Below, piece by piece: positions 33,601 to 44,797 of a stretch of 64,000 bases of DNA (within the stretch, counting starts at the first letter, position 1; every line of letters begins with the position of its first letter). The translations under genes were made by a program, and so were the position numbers. The notes below the pieces were generated by a model that saw nothing but the letters and a program-made list of their open reading frames with translations, made no database searches and was not told where the DNA came from. Source of the stretch: Synaphobranchus kaupii (Eukaryota > Chordata > Actinopteri > Anguilliformes > Synaphobranchidae). The stretch spans positions 58,617,626-58,681,625 of the forward strand of contig CM056379.1 in the NCBI GenBank assembly GCA_029718625.1, read 5' to 3'.

Positions 33601-36600
33601 GCGCATACATGAAATGTACTTGTGCTGATTGTTCATGACTTTCTAATTCTGTGGTTACAGATGTGCCTGTAGCTGTGCGTACGTACGTGTGCGTGCGTGC
33701 GCATGTGTGTAGATTGTGTATGCCCGTATAGTGTTGTATGATCACAGTCCCATGTACGTGGTATGTTTGGCGGATGGGTGTTATCTGACTGTATTTCTAT
33801 GTTTGTGTATGTGTGTGTCATCACTGTTACAGGGTCTCTCAGAACTGGTGCTGCACGAGATCCAAGTGATCAAAGATGCCCACCACAGCGAGATAGAGGA
33901 GGAGAAGATCAGCTCTTCCAGCCTGCGCTTCCGCCTGCTCGGAACTCTGCTCACGCCCCCCCAGGTACCGACACTCCTTCCCAAAGGCACACTTTAAGGG
34001 TGCAATGTTTTTCAGCTGTCAGAACGTGTGTGTAGTTTCTCATGTGGCTCCTTACAGCACACATTAAATATTTTTGTAAACCCGCATTAAAGTTCATATA
34101 TAATTTATATTCATGCATTTCTCTCATAGTTGTACATGTGTAGATGGTGAATTGCAGTACACTGCAATTGTGCTAGCCACGTGGGCAGCTCACGAAACAC
34201 AGCGCTCTCACAGCCTCTTTGAGAAGTGACCTGGTGAGGAAACGTATCTAATTTGCCCCATTTTGTTAAAATGCCGTTATTTCTTTTGTTTCTTGTTTAT
34301 CTAGCTTTTGAGAACACTATTTTATAAACAGGACATTACACATGTCATGCTCAGTTTGTTCTTATTATTGTAGATATTGGGGGGGAAAAAATTTATATTT
34401 CAAGAAAAAACTTTTTAAAGAATCTTTTTTTTTTTTTTTTTTTTTTTTTCTCTCCCTCCTCTTCTCCTTTCTTCCCCAATTGACATCAAGGGAATATGAG
34501 ACTGAAAGCCAACCATATTTAATCATGGAACACAACAAACCTGGTGCTAAGTGCATATTTTTAAGACTATACGAGGGTGGGGTTTGGCTGGGTTCTCCGG
34601 GACACATGGTTTTGTAATCCTTTGCTAGAGCAATGTCAGACTGTTCGTTTTCTTGTAGAGCAATGTCAGACTGTTCGTTTTCTTGTAGAGCATTGTCAGA
34701 CTGTTCATTGCGTACCGTGCTCAAGGCCTTTGTTTCCCTGTCCAACCCCTATTTCATACCAATTTGCAGTGAATCACCGTGTTTTCTCTCAACTAACAAA
34801 GAGATGATGGTCAGAGAACTACACAGATGCCTCTTGTTTCTTTGTGTGAATTTATGGTGCCATTTTTATGATCCACACCCTCTTTTCTTAGCTGGAATAA
34901 GAAAGCTGGAAAATGACATTTTGTTAATGTCATTATGAGGCTTTGCTCTACCTTGGTCATTCATTTTCCTTTCAAAAAGAGCAGTGTTTCCCTTTAATAT
35001 TTTATTTGCAGAAACAAGGGGCAGTAGGCCTTTTTTCCCCTCCTGCACATAGCTTACTTATGTTGAACTTTGTACATGGTTTCTGCAACCTTGTGCCCAG
35101 AATCCTGTTTTGAAACTTTTCATATGATATGATACCATTACGGCAGTAAAGCAGTGAGTTCTTGCAGTCAAAACAAAACCTTGCTTCTTCACTTTTTTTC
35201 CCACTTGACACCATCCATCCCTCTCTTAATCTTCTGGAGATATCTTCTCCTCCTTGTTGTTTGAAAGCAACTTCCCCACTCTTAAACTCTTAAAAAGACT
35301 CCTCCAGTCCAATCTTATTTTGGAGGCAAAAGGGCCAAGGTCACTGTGAGGTATTCTCCTGCTTGCTGATGGAAAAAATTAAGCACTTCTCAGGCATCGG
35401 AAGCATATGCTATATTTCTGGGCTGCATTGCTTAGCCTCTGGTGGGTATTTGTTTGTCAGGAACAAGCATCTATTCTGGACACTTCTCCATTCAGCTTTT
35501 TGTAACTGAAAGTGATAACGCCTCACGCAGAACACTCAGTGTGTTGTGCCGTTTGCCATTCCTGCTTCAGGGTTAGTTGGGTTACAAGCACATTCTCAAA
35601 ATTATTACCCCTTGTTGTTGGCTGTTACCTTTCCTGTTCAAGTTTTGAGTGCTTTTGAAAACCTTATGCTATTTTCACACGTTAAATTTTTTTGTTTTCT
35701 TAAAAGGAGAACTGCCTTTTGAATTTGTTGCTTTATTCAGGCAGATAGAAAGCAGACGGAGTAACGGGTAGAGAAGGGACTACAGCTCAGAAAGTGCCGT
35801 GGCGGGGATCGAACCGCCACCCGCACTGGGGAACCACATATGGCTCGAGAGTCAGCCGCCCTATGTCTCAGCTCATACATCCAGGTTGAAAAATGAGAAA
35901 ATAAGATTGTTTCATCAAAGACAAGTATACACATTCCAGCCCTCCAGAACCTGGAACCTGGAATTGAATGCGTTTGGGTTGACCTGCCCTCCCCTCTCCT
36001 TTGTTCCGCTCTCAGGACAATCCCCTCCTCCCCCCTGTTCCATACGTGATCGGGCTGTCAGGGGGCAGTGGCAGTGGGAAGACTTCCATCGCCCGACGTC
36101 TGGAGGCCCTGGGAGCCGTCCGCATCGATAGTGACCAGATGGGGCACGAGACCTACCGGCCTGGGGCAGCCGCATACCGGAGAGTGGTAGAGGAATTTGG
36201 CGAAGGTGCGGAGGCCTCCTATCCTGTCGCACTCTACAGAATGATCCTCCGCATTGCTTTGTGGACCGTAGTGTTATGCAACTTTGCTTCATTTACTTAA
36301 TTGAATTGTTATTCTAATGAGTCTTTTGGAGCCGGCTTAAATGGTCTGGCAGAGTTAGTGGAGCAGAGTCAGAGATTACAGACTGCATATCAAGGCCAGA
36401 ATATTTAAAAGCACAAAAGGAAAAATCATAATATTGTGGATAACTGCACTTGTTCTGCATTTTTTTCTTTGTATTCAAAATTCTTTAGAATTCAGGCATC
36501 ACACAATGTGTTCTATACTGCCTTGTATAACTCCTTCCTACGTATACTTTTATACGTTTTATACTCCATTTTAGATATTCTGCATGAGGATAAAGCAATC

Positions 36601-38083
36601 AACAGACGTGCCCTAGGCAAAAAAGTATTTGGAAACAAGGTACAGTGTGGTGTCCATATAATTGACTGCTCACGGTGTTAATGTGCAATACTATTGTGTG
36701 TTGACTGCACACTTTACGGCATTACAGGAGAGGTTGAAGTCCCTCACTGATATTGTGTGGCCAGAGATAGCACTCCTTGTCAAGCACAAGATACAGCAAG
36801 CCAGAGAGGAAGGTAAGAACATACAGTACCGTGCGTGGGTGGATGGGTGTTGGTGTACGTGCGTCTGTCTGTCTATGCTTTTTTTAATATGCGTGTGTAT
36901 GACCTGGTTTCTTGACTTCCTCAGGTAAGGAGGTATGTGTCGTGGATGCAGCTGTACTGCTGGAAGCTGGCTGGACTGATATGGTGCACGAGGTCTGGGT
37001 CACCATCATCCCGGAGGACGAGGTACCTCTGTCCTTCACTCTTCACACCGTCCCATTACCAAATTTCTTCAACGATTCATTTTTCATTCATGGCCGTTTT
37101 ACGATGGCCGCAAACTGTGAAAATGCAGACATGACCGCTCGTGTCAGGTGACTTGCGTCAGTGTCCCCAGCCCCTCCCCTACCATGTCCTACCATTTGTC
37201 GTAACAGGCGGTGTTGCGGATCACGGCGCGGGACCGGGTGAGCGAGGAGGATGCGCGGAGGAGACTGCTGAGCCAGTGGTCTAACGCCCGTCAAGTCGAG
37301 CGCGCCAACGTGGTGCTGTGCACCCTGTGGGACCCTGATGTCACGCAAAGACAAGTGAGGATTCTCACATTGTTGTGACTGCTGGGAGAATGAGGCTTCA
37401 TGAACCATAATGGGCAGACCTGCCGTATGTCGGGTAGCACCAACTTCTATGACCCAATAAAAGGTTTTTACTCTCCATAGCAAAACACTGTGATTATAAT
37501 GTGGTTATAATAGGGGAGTTATAGCACAATACCACAATACCTCACTGAATGTAATTTCGCAGCAGAAAAGTGCAGAAACATTGTGATATTTCTGTTTGTA
37601 GCTAGAGTGCAATCTTTTGTACATATGCTTGTAAACTTGTACACAAAATGTGTAGGTAAAAATTGTGAAGTGATACAACAGACATGAAACCGAGCCTGGT
37701 AATGACGTGGCTGGTTTGTTGTTAAAAACTCCATTGTCTATAATGCTTGACCTTTTTTTGTTGAACACAGCAGAGATTGCGTGACATGCTCTGTTAAACC
37801 CCTTGTGCTTGTTTCAAAGAAAATGAGGCATCTTCTGAGACCCACCTCTGTTAGCTGCTCTTCCCTTTCATTAGACCCCATGTTGAGGAAATGCGGTAAA
37901 TGTCAGTGCATTTCCTGCGTCAAAAGAAAAATGTGGAAAAGCATCGGATGTCTTCATCTTTTTCTGCCGCTGTCCTGACTCTTTTTGGTCCGTGTGGGTG
38001 TCCATCCATAGGTTCAAAAGGCCTGGAACCTCCTACAGGAGAGGATTGGCAAGAGTCAGGAGAAGAGCAACCCTCTGTCATGA
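30630..38083 (+). CDS. coasy: Bifunctional coenzyme A synthase (PPAT + dephospho-CoA kinase), 9 coding exons
   Basis: Exons: 30630-31329, 32450-32664, 33833-33964, 36016-36205, 36575-36639, 36728-36812, 36925-37022, 37208-37354, 38012-38083. All are GT-AG and phases join to 567 codons plus TGA (human COASY 564). It catalyses the last two steps of CoA synthesis: 4'-phosphopantetheine adenylylation and dephospho-CoA phosphorylation. The N-terminus ([20 protein letters not shown]) matches the vertebrate protein. The PPAT nucleotidyltransferase motif is [11 protein letters not shown] (residues about 197-207), with [10 protein letters not shown] further on. The kinase P-loop is GGSGSGKT (365-372), followed by [11 protein letters not shown] and [15 protein letters not shown] 30630 fits the family start. 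A CTCCAG acceptor-like site at about 30590 suggests an untranslated first exon upstream. Introns contain a poly-T tract, short tandem repeats and a tRNA-like segment, but no coding defect is seen. Confidence 0.97.
34424..34450. repeat. Poly-T tract in coasy intron 3
   Basis: About 26 consecutive T residues, possibly the tail of a minus-oriented retroposon. Confidence 0.85.
34627..34712. repeat. 30-bp tandem repeat, nearly 3 copies, in coasy intron 3
   Basis: AGAGCAATGTCAGACTGTTC recurs at 34627, 34657 and (with one change) 34687, exactly 30 bp apart. Confidence 0.93.
35795..35885 (-). repeat. tRNA-like/SINE-like fragment with B-box
   Basis: On the minus strand GGTTCGATCCCCGCCACGGC (a B-box and T-arm-like stretch) is preceded by TGAGCTGAGACATAGGGCGG and GCTGACTCTCGAGCC. 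The 5' acceptor strand does not pair with CCACGGCAC, so it is not a working tRNA. A degenerate tRNA-derived retroposon head is the likely source. Confidence 0.4.
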
Positions 38084-40512
38084 ATGGTGTGACCAGAAGC
38101 ATTCTAAAGGAAATTGCAGCCAGGGCTTGGCTGGATGAAGCCCGATGCGTATAATGGGTCACGTCGCTGGTCACAAATCATTAGGCCAGCAGCAGAACTG
38201 TGCGCAAATTTTGAGGAGTGACTCAGAGGTTTGATTTTGACATATTATGTAATGTTAGCCTCAGAGTCATTGGACTGTCATGGTCCCAGGCCTGTTTAAG
38301 ACCTTATATTTGGTACAAATATGTGCCTGTGATGTAAAACTTCACAATGGATGGATATGTTTGAGTTTATTGATATAAACTGGATATGTTTCTAGCCTTA
38401 TTTATGAATGACACTATTGCCATGAGAAGATAGTGTAAAACAGACTTAACAAATGGCGAGACTCTTCCTATTGTACATGATAAAAGTGTACCGGCTGTCT
38501 ATAGTTGGGAGTCTGTCAGATTGTATTTTAACAGTGCTGCACATACATTAGTTTTTTTGATGGCGTATTCAGAACATTGAACTATAAAGACTGGGCACTA
38601 GAATGTCATACAAGGTTTATTATTTCTGTTTATCAAAACGCGAGTACTGCTATTTTAAACAAATGTGAAAACATGAGCATACATTGTAGAACTAATTTCT
38701 TTTCTTGGACAGTTAGGCAAAAAAAGGTTTTATTTGGTTTAAGACTATTGTAAGATTGAATAGTACCATGTATATAAAACGTTTTAAAACAAAACTGAAA
38801 ATCTGTGCTTTCTTTGCTTAAACTATGATTATGGTAAACCGGTGTTAGTTGATGTCCGTTCTTTGAAGCCACTTGTAATTCTGCACTTCAGCCACAAGGT
38901 GCCGCATTCCTAACAGAGAATGAGTGTTCCCAAGTCATAAGGTACTCCTGCATAGCAAAGAATTCAAATCAGCATCAATTTCAATGTTTCTGAGCTTCTC
39001 AAAATAAGTTAAAAAAACTGGTCTTAGGGTGTACTGGTCATGATTACATAATTACTTTATGTAATTGTGTGTTGCAAAGAAGGATTAAGAGAATAAGGCT
39101 TAGTTTGGAGGCCTTGAATTCTGATGCTGTGTTACACAATTATAAATGGAGAGGACTCCTCGGGCCTGTACTTGCGTAAGGTAATGTGTTCTGCCACTGT
39201 CCAACAGTAGATTAAGAATCACTTTGATAAAGTTGGTTACAGTATTCCTCCATGGTTAGATGACCCATTTTTTCTTCCATTATCTGTAATACAGGTGACA
39301 TTCAAATTGTGCTGTTCTTGATGTAGTTGCATGAGCCCTATGTGAAGATTGGTGTTGATAAGGATTTAAACACTGCTGCTGTCTGGGGACTATTTAGCTG
39401 TCAGCTACAAGCACATATTGATATACAAACTGGCTCAAACAAAAGTTTCTATTTCTGGAGAATCATTCCCAACTACATTTAGACAGATGCATGCACAGTT
39501 GTGAAACTGGATACAATTAATTTTCGGCTCCCTGACATCACGCGCTGATGTTCTACTCAATGTGACAGTTCTAACGCAATAAATTGTATGGCTAAAACTT
39601 ATTACTAATACACAATCTTATAATGCACCTTTGAGCCCCGTAGGTAACTTCTCGTGAATGTTGCAAAAAGATAGGCCCTACTAATACGGAGAATTTATTT
39701 GTAATCTGAATATTCAGTTCATCTGGATTTGAGGTTGTATACACTCATTCACAAATGTAATATTGTTGATGAGCTGTCGCGAGTTGTCACGACGGCTACG
39801 TCAGTGATTTGTTGTGGTACAGTTCATAGTTCATACACTCTCAGCGGACGTCCCAGGACTAAGAACCTCATACGCCACAGTGCAAGGGTTTACCCCTGTT
39901 ACCCCCCTCGACTGGGCTGAATTAGTGGACTAAGTGGAGACACCGGTTGAAGAGGCAATCGTTTATTGTATTGTATTTTAAATTATTACATTTTTAGTTA
40001 TTAAATTATTTTTTTATTTTTAAAAGTTTTTTTCCATTCATTTTTTGCCGAGTCGAAAACCAGAAAATGACTAGCAGCAAAGCTGTTCCTCTTTTTATGA
40101 AAGCACTTGTTGAAATGACGGAATTACACTCTTTCAAATTATTAAAAGGAAACTCAAGGAAAACAAATATGAGGTAAGAGCACTTTTCTTTTTTTTTAGT
40201 CATTTACCATTTACATAAAAAAATTATTTTTTTTGGCATAGCCAGGTATAGTCAAATGACCGATATTAATGTGTTGGTTTATTTAAAATGTATTGTACTG
40301 TACTGGTAGCACGGAAATGCTTATTGTGCTTATTAACTTATTATGCCTATTAACCTACAACGCAGCGCAAAATATAAAATCACGAGATGAGTCAGTGCAC
40401 GAGACAAGGCGTAGCTGCCAACTCGCTGAAAATGCAGATCACGTGTTTTAAAACCAATTCCTCTAATACCGGACTTGCTCACCTACTAGACCTAGACATA
40501 CTATAAATAGCA
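38084..40512. other. coasy 3' flank and coq10 upstream region; no other gene seen
   Basis: Mostly A+T-rich. A more G+C-rich island at about 39770-39950 (TGTCACGACGGCTACGTCAG) carries a CRE-like ACGTCA motif. The last 130 bp before coq10 contain TGAGTCA (AP-1-like), a CACGTG E-box (near 40440) and a CTATAAATAG box at 40501-40510. Confidence 0.4.
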
Positions 40513-43500
40513 ATGGCAGAGGAAAGGAGCGCTGCTTGGCTGTCGGCAGTAAAGTTGTCTAGAAGGTGCTCTTTGTCAGGGTTCCATGAACAAAAATTCC
40601 AACAAAAAAAAACGTCAAGGCACTCTTCCATCAAAATTAAAAAGCCTTTATTAAATTGGCATATCCATCTGGACCATTAAAAACACTAACGCGTTTCGGC
40701 GTAAGCCTTCATCAGAGTGAGTTGTTTTTTTGGAATTTTTATACTGTAAATAGCATTGGATTTGTCAATAAAGAAACAGGGCCAATAGTTGTTAAATATA
40801 ACGTTGCTTGACATGTAGGAAACATGAAAATAAAAGAAAAGTAAGAATATTCATTGTTTAAAGATTGAACTTCACTACCTGACCGTGCACATAAGCAGAA
40901 CACAGCAATAGTCAGTTTATGTTATTATTGAATGTGATTGACTAAGTTGAAACGGAATTTTAACTTTGTGCCCCCTCAGACACATGAGTTCCTGTGGCAT
41001 TCTGGCCACCAAACATGCCAGTGTGCTTCTCAAGCCTGCTCCTGCCAACCCAGCGTGCACACACAGCTGTAGCTTCATAAGCCTTGTTGCTCCTCTCACC
41101 ATGCGCAAATTCGAGTACTCCGAGAGCCGCAACTTCAGGTGAGACCTTAACCGTTTCCTCTAAAGGCCCAATGCCGATCTTGTGTGTAGCACACCTAATA
41201 GATGCATATTTTAAAGTGCTAGGAATGTGTATGACTTGGATCCAATCAAATTAGATTCACAATTAAGTAAAAGTGTAAGATTTGTAAGATTTATTTTCTG
41301 CACAAAAACACTTTGGCGAGTGTAGGCCTAGGCCTACTCTACGTGGGCTATAGTAAGCAAACAATGTTCTCTTATCAATGACAGAAGAAAGTTACTCACC
41401 AGACAGGGACTAAAATGCAGCCGTACTTTTGGAGCAAATTAAAAATGCGTAGACTTTGCATCTCATTTCCTTGCAGTGCACAGCATCGTGTCTTCCTCTG
41501 AGTGTCATGTAATTGTGCAGCAGTGGCTGTTTAAGTAACTTTGTACCATTCCACATCTCCAGATACTCTCCAGAGCAGATATACAATCTGGTGGCCAGTG
41601 TGGACAAGTACCATCAGTTTGTGCCATGGTGCAAGAAATCAAGGGTGCTGAAGGGGCTGAATGGGGATGTGAGGGCGCAGCTGGAGATCGGCTTCCCTCC
41701 AGTTGTGGAGTGCTACATGTCTGACGTCACCGTTGTGCCGAACCACCAAGTCAGAGTAAGTTTATCTTCAAGTTTGTGCCTTCATTGAGGAAGTCACAGA
41801 ATAAATAGATGAACTGAAACATTTTATACCTGCCAAGATCAGATCGAAGATACAGATCATTCCAAGATAAAAGATAACCATGTGGTCTTAAGTCCATATG
41901 CATTAGCCCATCTGACCTTCATTGTTTTTTTTTTTTAAAAAGCTCATTCAAACTTCCACAATTTTCTAGATTAGCACAGCTTTCTTTTTGAACAGTTATT
42001 GGCTGAATTAAACTGTTTTGATCGTTACCAGGGGCCTCATTTACGTAAAAATGTTCTTGGATTTAAAGTTAAATGTAATCTTGAGATCATTCCCTAAGTT
42101 GATCCAGGTGCCAGTCTGTGCTTATGCTTGATTTATAAAAAATAACCGAGACTGAAAAAAGTTGCTTACGTTGGTTAAAAGTGGCATATCTGTGTTACGC
42201 ACCCGTGATATATACAGTCAGGTCCATAAGTATTTGGACAGTGACACAATGTTTGTTGTTTTGGCTCTGTACTCCAACACAGGTTAAAGTGCAGACTTTC
42301 AGCTTTAATTTTGCTACACCATTCACCCGATATGGACGTAAAAACCTTCAAATTAAAGCTGAAAGTCTGCACTTTAACCTCATATTCACTGTTCCATTTC
42401 AAAGCCAATCTGCTGGAGTACAGAGCCAAAACAACTAAAATTGTGTCACTGTCCAAATACCTGACTGTAAATCTCAAATGAACTTCAATTTGAACTCACA
42501 TGAATGTGCTGCATTTACCCCATCTTGTGAATGCAGCCAATAACAGCCATTTTCCTTTAAATAAAGTTGCATTTCAATATTTCTTGCACATTTCATGCTT
42601 AAAATTGATTATCAATTAGATGTTATTCTTAAAGCGTGAATATAGCCCACTTCAGGGATCCGCAAGCAGTATTGAAACGTGCAGTACCTCCACATAACCA
42701 ACAGGTAATTAACTTACATTTAGTATAAACTTTACGTAGAGATACGATCATATCCATGTCAAAGTGATATTTTATAAATAACTACTTAATTTATGGTTTT
42801 CTGTGTAAGCCACTATTTAAGAATTTGATGGTTAGACCATTTTGTAAATGAGGCCTCTGGTCTGTAGCCTAGACTGCATTGGAAAGGGCAGTGTCTGTCT
42901 GGGTTGAGTGGTGATGTTGTGTCTGTGTGGAGATGGTGGTAATAATATTATAGTGCCTGTCTAGCTCTAATGGTGATGTTTTGCCTGCGTGGGAATGGTG
43001 GTAATGTAGTGTCTGTCATTTTGCAGGCTGTCTGTACAGATGGCTCTCTCTTTAGTCACCTGGAGACAGTGTGGAGATTTGGTCCTGGAACACAGAACCA
43101 GACCAACTCCTGCAATGTGGAATTCTATGTAAGTGCTCTAATTTGCACCATTTCTGATTATCCTTTATTTTAAATTATATAGTCTAACCACGTGTTACCA
43201 TGTTCTGCACAGCACTTGTGATAGACATGGCTCAAGACAACCAACATCACTTAAAACATTGAATTATACACATTGTTTTTATTCTTAATTTGAAATCTCA
43301 AATATTTTTCTATTTTGAATTTAGTATCCCGTGCATACAGTTTGGATCTATTTTTACTAAACCTGGGTAAATCCTGCTCCTGAAATAGCTGACTTTTGTG
43401 AGGTCATGCTGAAATGTTGCTGGCTGGGACGTTGTGACCTAAATACTTGCCAGGATTACCTGTGAAGGATTGCTGGATTAATCTCTGAATGTGGTTGTAT

Positions 43501-43859
43501 TCAAGTGTACCCATTGAGGAAAACTGATCAATGCCTTTCAATGGGGATTAATGCTAAACACAAACTGTTCTGTTGGTTAAATTCTAGTGAAATTCGATGT
43601 TGGCTGTATTATCTGACTTTAATTACTTTCAAGGAACAACAGTGGTATCTGCTAGTTAACATTATCTGCCAGTGTCTAAACCACTGTGTTTTATTTCCAG
43701 GTATGTTTTGAGTTTAAGTCCCTACTGCACACTCATCTGGCATCTGTGTTCTTCAACGAAGTGGTCAAGCAGATGGTGAATGCTTTTGAAAAGCGGGCAG
43801 ACGTGCTGTATGGATCCCAGTCTACCATCCTTGAGGAGCCACTTAATAGTGCAGTGTGA
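40513..43859 (+). CDS. coq10: Coenzyme Q-binding protein COQ10 (START-like, mitochondrial), 5 exons
   Basis: Exons: 40513-40565, 40980-41138, 41563-41755, 43027-43128, 43701-43859, giving 221 codons plus TGA (human COQ10A/B about 240). The START/polyketide-cyclase-like protein binds coenzyme Q in the inner mitochondrial membrane and supports respiration. Exons 2-5 are certain: [56 protein letters not shown], then a C-terminal helix with [17 protein letters not shown]. Exon 1 ([17 protein letters not shown]) is inferred. It joins in phase to RHMSSCGIL, which lines up with the RYLASCGIL of human COQ10B, but its donor (AG/GTGCTC) is weak. If wrong, translation could begin at ATG 40984. Intron 1 carries a dispersed repeat (ACGCGTTTCGGCG, about 40690). 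Whether this is the A or B paralogue is not settled. Confidence 0.92.
42029..42859. mobile_element. hAT-like element with CAGGGGCCTCATTTAC ends, inside coq10 intron 3
   Basis: The ends are CAGGGGCCTCATTTAC and GTAAATGAGGCCTCTG, inverted repeats. The total of about 830 bp has no coding capacity and is interrupted by a Tc1-like MITE at 42215-42467. No clear 8-bp duplication was found. Confidence 0.65.
42215..42467. mobile_element. Tc1-like foldback MITE, 253 bp, TA target
   Basis: It begins CAGTCAGGTCCATAAGTATT and ends AATACCTGACTG, with TA on both sides (42213-42214, 42468-42469). The two halves are inverted (GTTAAAGTGCAGACTTTCAG / CTGAAAGTCTGCACTTTAAC). It is nested in the element at 42029-42859. 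Confidence 0.9.
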
Positions 43860-44051
43860 TCCAGTTTTAACTGACTGAACTTCAGAAGGCCCTCAATGCC
43901 CATGCCAAACATGGTGCTACATAAGAAGATTGGCTCTTCAATTACTCAACTCTCCTGTTTTTCCTTGGAGGCTTAAAATGCTGCTGGTTTCACCTACTTT
44001 AAAGACATTTATTAATTTCTCCAGATGTGATTATTGACTTGAATACACATA

Positions 44052-44592
44052 CACTACATGGCCAAAGATTTCCGGACACCCCTTGGTCTGGGACTGTTTT
44101 TCATGGTTTGGGTATGAGCCCCTTCAAGCCCCTTGTTCCAGTGAAGGCAAATCTATGCATGCTACAGCATACAGTGACATTCTAGATGATTCTGGGTTTA
44201 CAACTTTGTGGCAACAGTTTGGGGAAGGCCCTTTCCTGTTTCAGCATGACAATGCCCCTGTGCACAAAGCGAGGTCCATACTGAAGTGGTTTGTCAAGAT
44301 CGGTGTAAAAGAACTTGACTGGCCTGTACAGAACCTAACCTCATCCCCATCGAACACCTTTGGGATCAGTTGGAATGCCGACTTCGAGCCCGGCCTAATT
44401 GCCCAACATCAGTGCCTGACCTCAATAATGCCCCCAATAATGTGCAGATGTTCCAACATCTAGTGGAAAGCCTTCCCAGAAGAGTGGAGGCTGTAATAAG
44501 AGCAAAGGGGAGACAAACTCCATATTAATGGCCATGATTTTGGAATGAGATGTTGGACGAGCAGGTGTCCATATACTTTTGGCTATGTAGTG
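44052..44592 (+). mobile_element. Internally deleted Tc1-like element with transposase remnant
   Basis: The ends CACTACATGGCCAAAGATTT and CTTTTGGCTATGTAGTG are inverted repeats, flanked by TA (44050-44051, 44593-44594). The frame 44083-44463 keeps a piece of transposase with the second catalytic Asp block (FQHDNAPVHKA). The catalytic Glu block is shifted (CATCGAACACCTTTGGGATC), and the N-terminal half is deleted. Confidence 0.85.
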
Positions 44593-44746
44593 TATCTTTT
44601 TTTATGGTGGTTTTGTTTTATTTAAAATACTGTTTTGAAACAGGGTCCAAACAAATCTTTGAATTAATATGTTTTATTGTTCTGCCAGACTTGCATATAT
44701 TTGTATATATTAATATATTTGTAACATATTACCAGTAGTTACAAAG

Positions 44747-44748
<2 letters not shown>

Positions 44749-44794
<46 letters not shown>
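44749..44794. repeat. (TA)n microsatellite, split by the following transposon
   Basis: About 23 TA units end at the 5' TA of the transposon. TA repeats resume at 46326-46345 on the other side, so the element landed within the array. Confidence 0.95.

Positions 44795-44797
<3 letters not shown>

Noticed and set aside
35795..35885. Functional tRNA gene
   Set aside because: The T-arm/B-box is good, but the acceptor stem does not pair and the D-arm is irregular. Treated as a tRNA-derived remnant.
44749..44794. CRISPR-like or satellite array
   Set aside because: Plain (TA)n microsatellite. No spaced direct repeats with unique spacers exist anywhere in the window.
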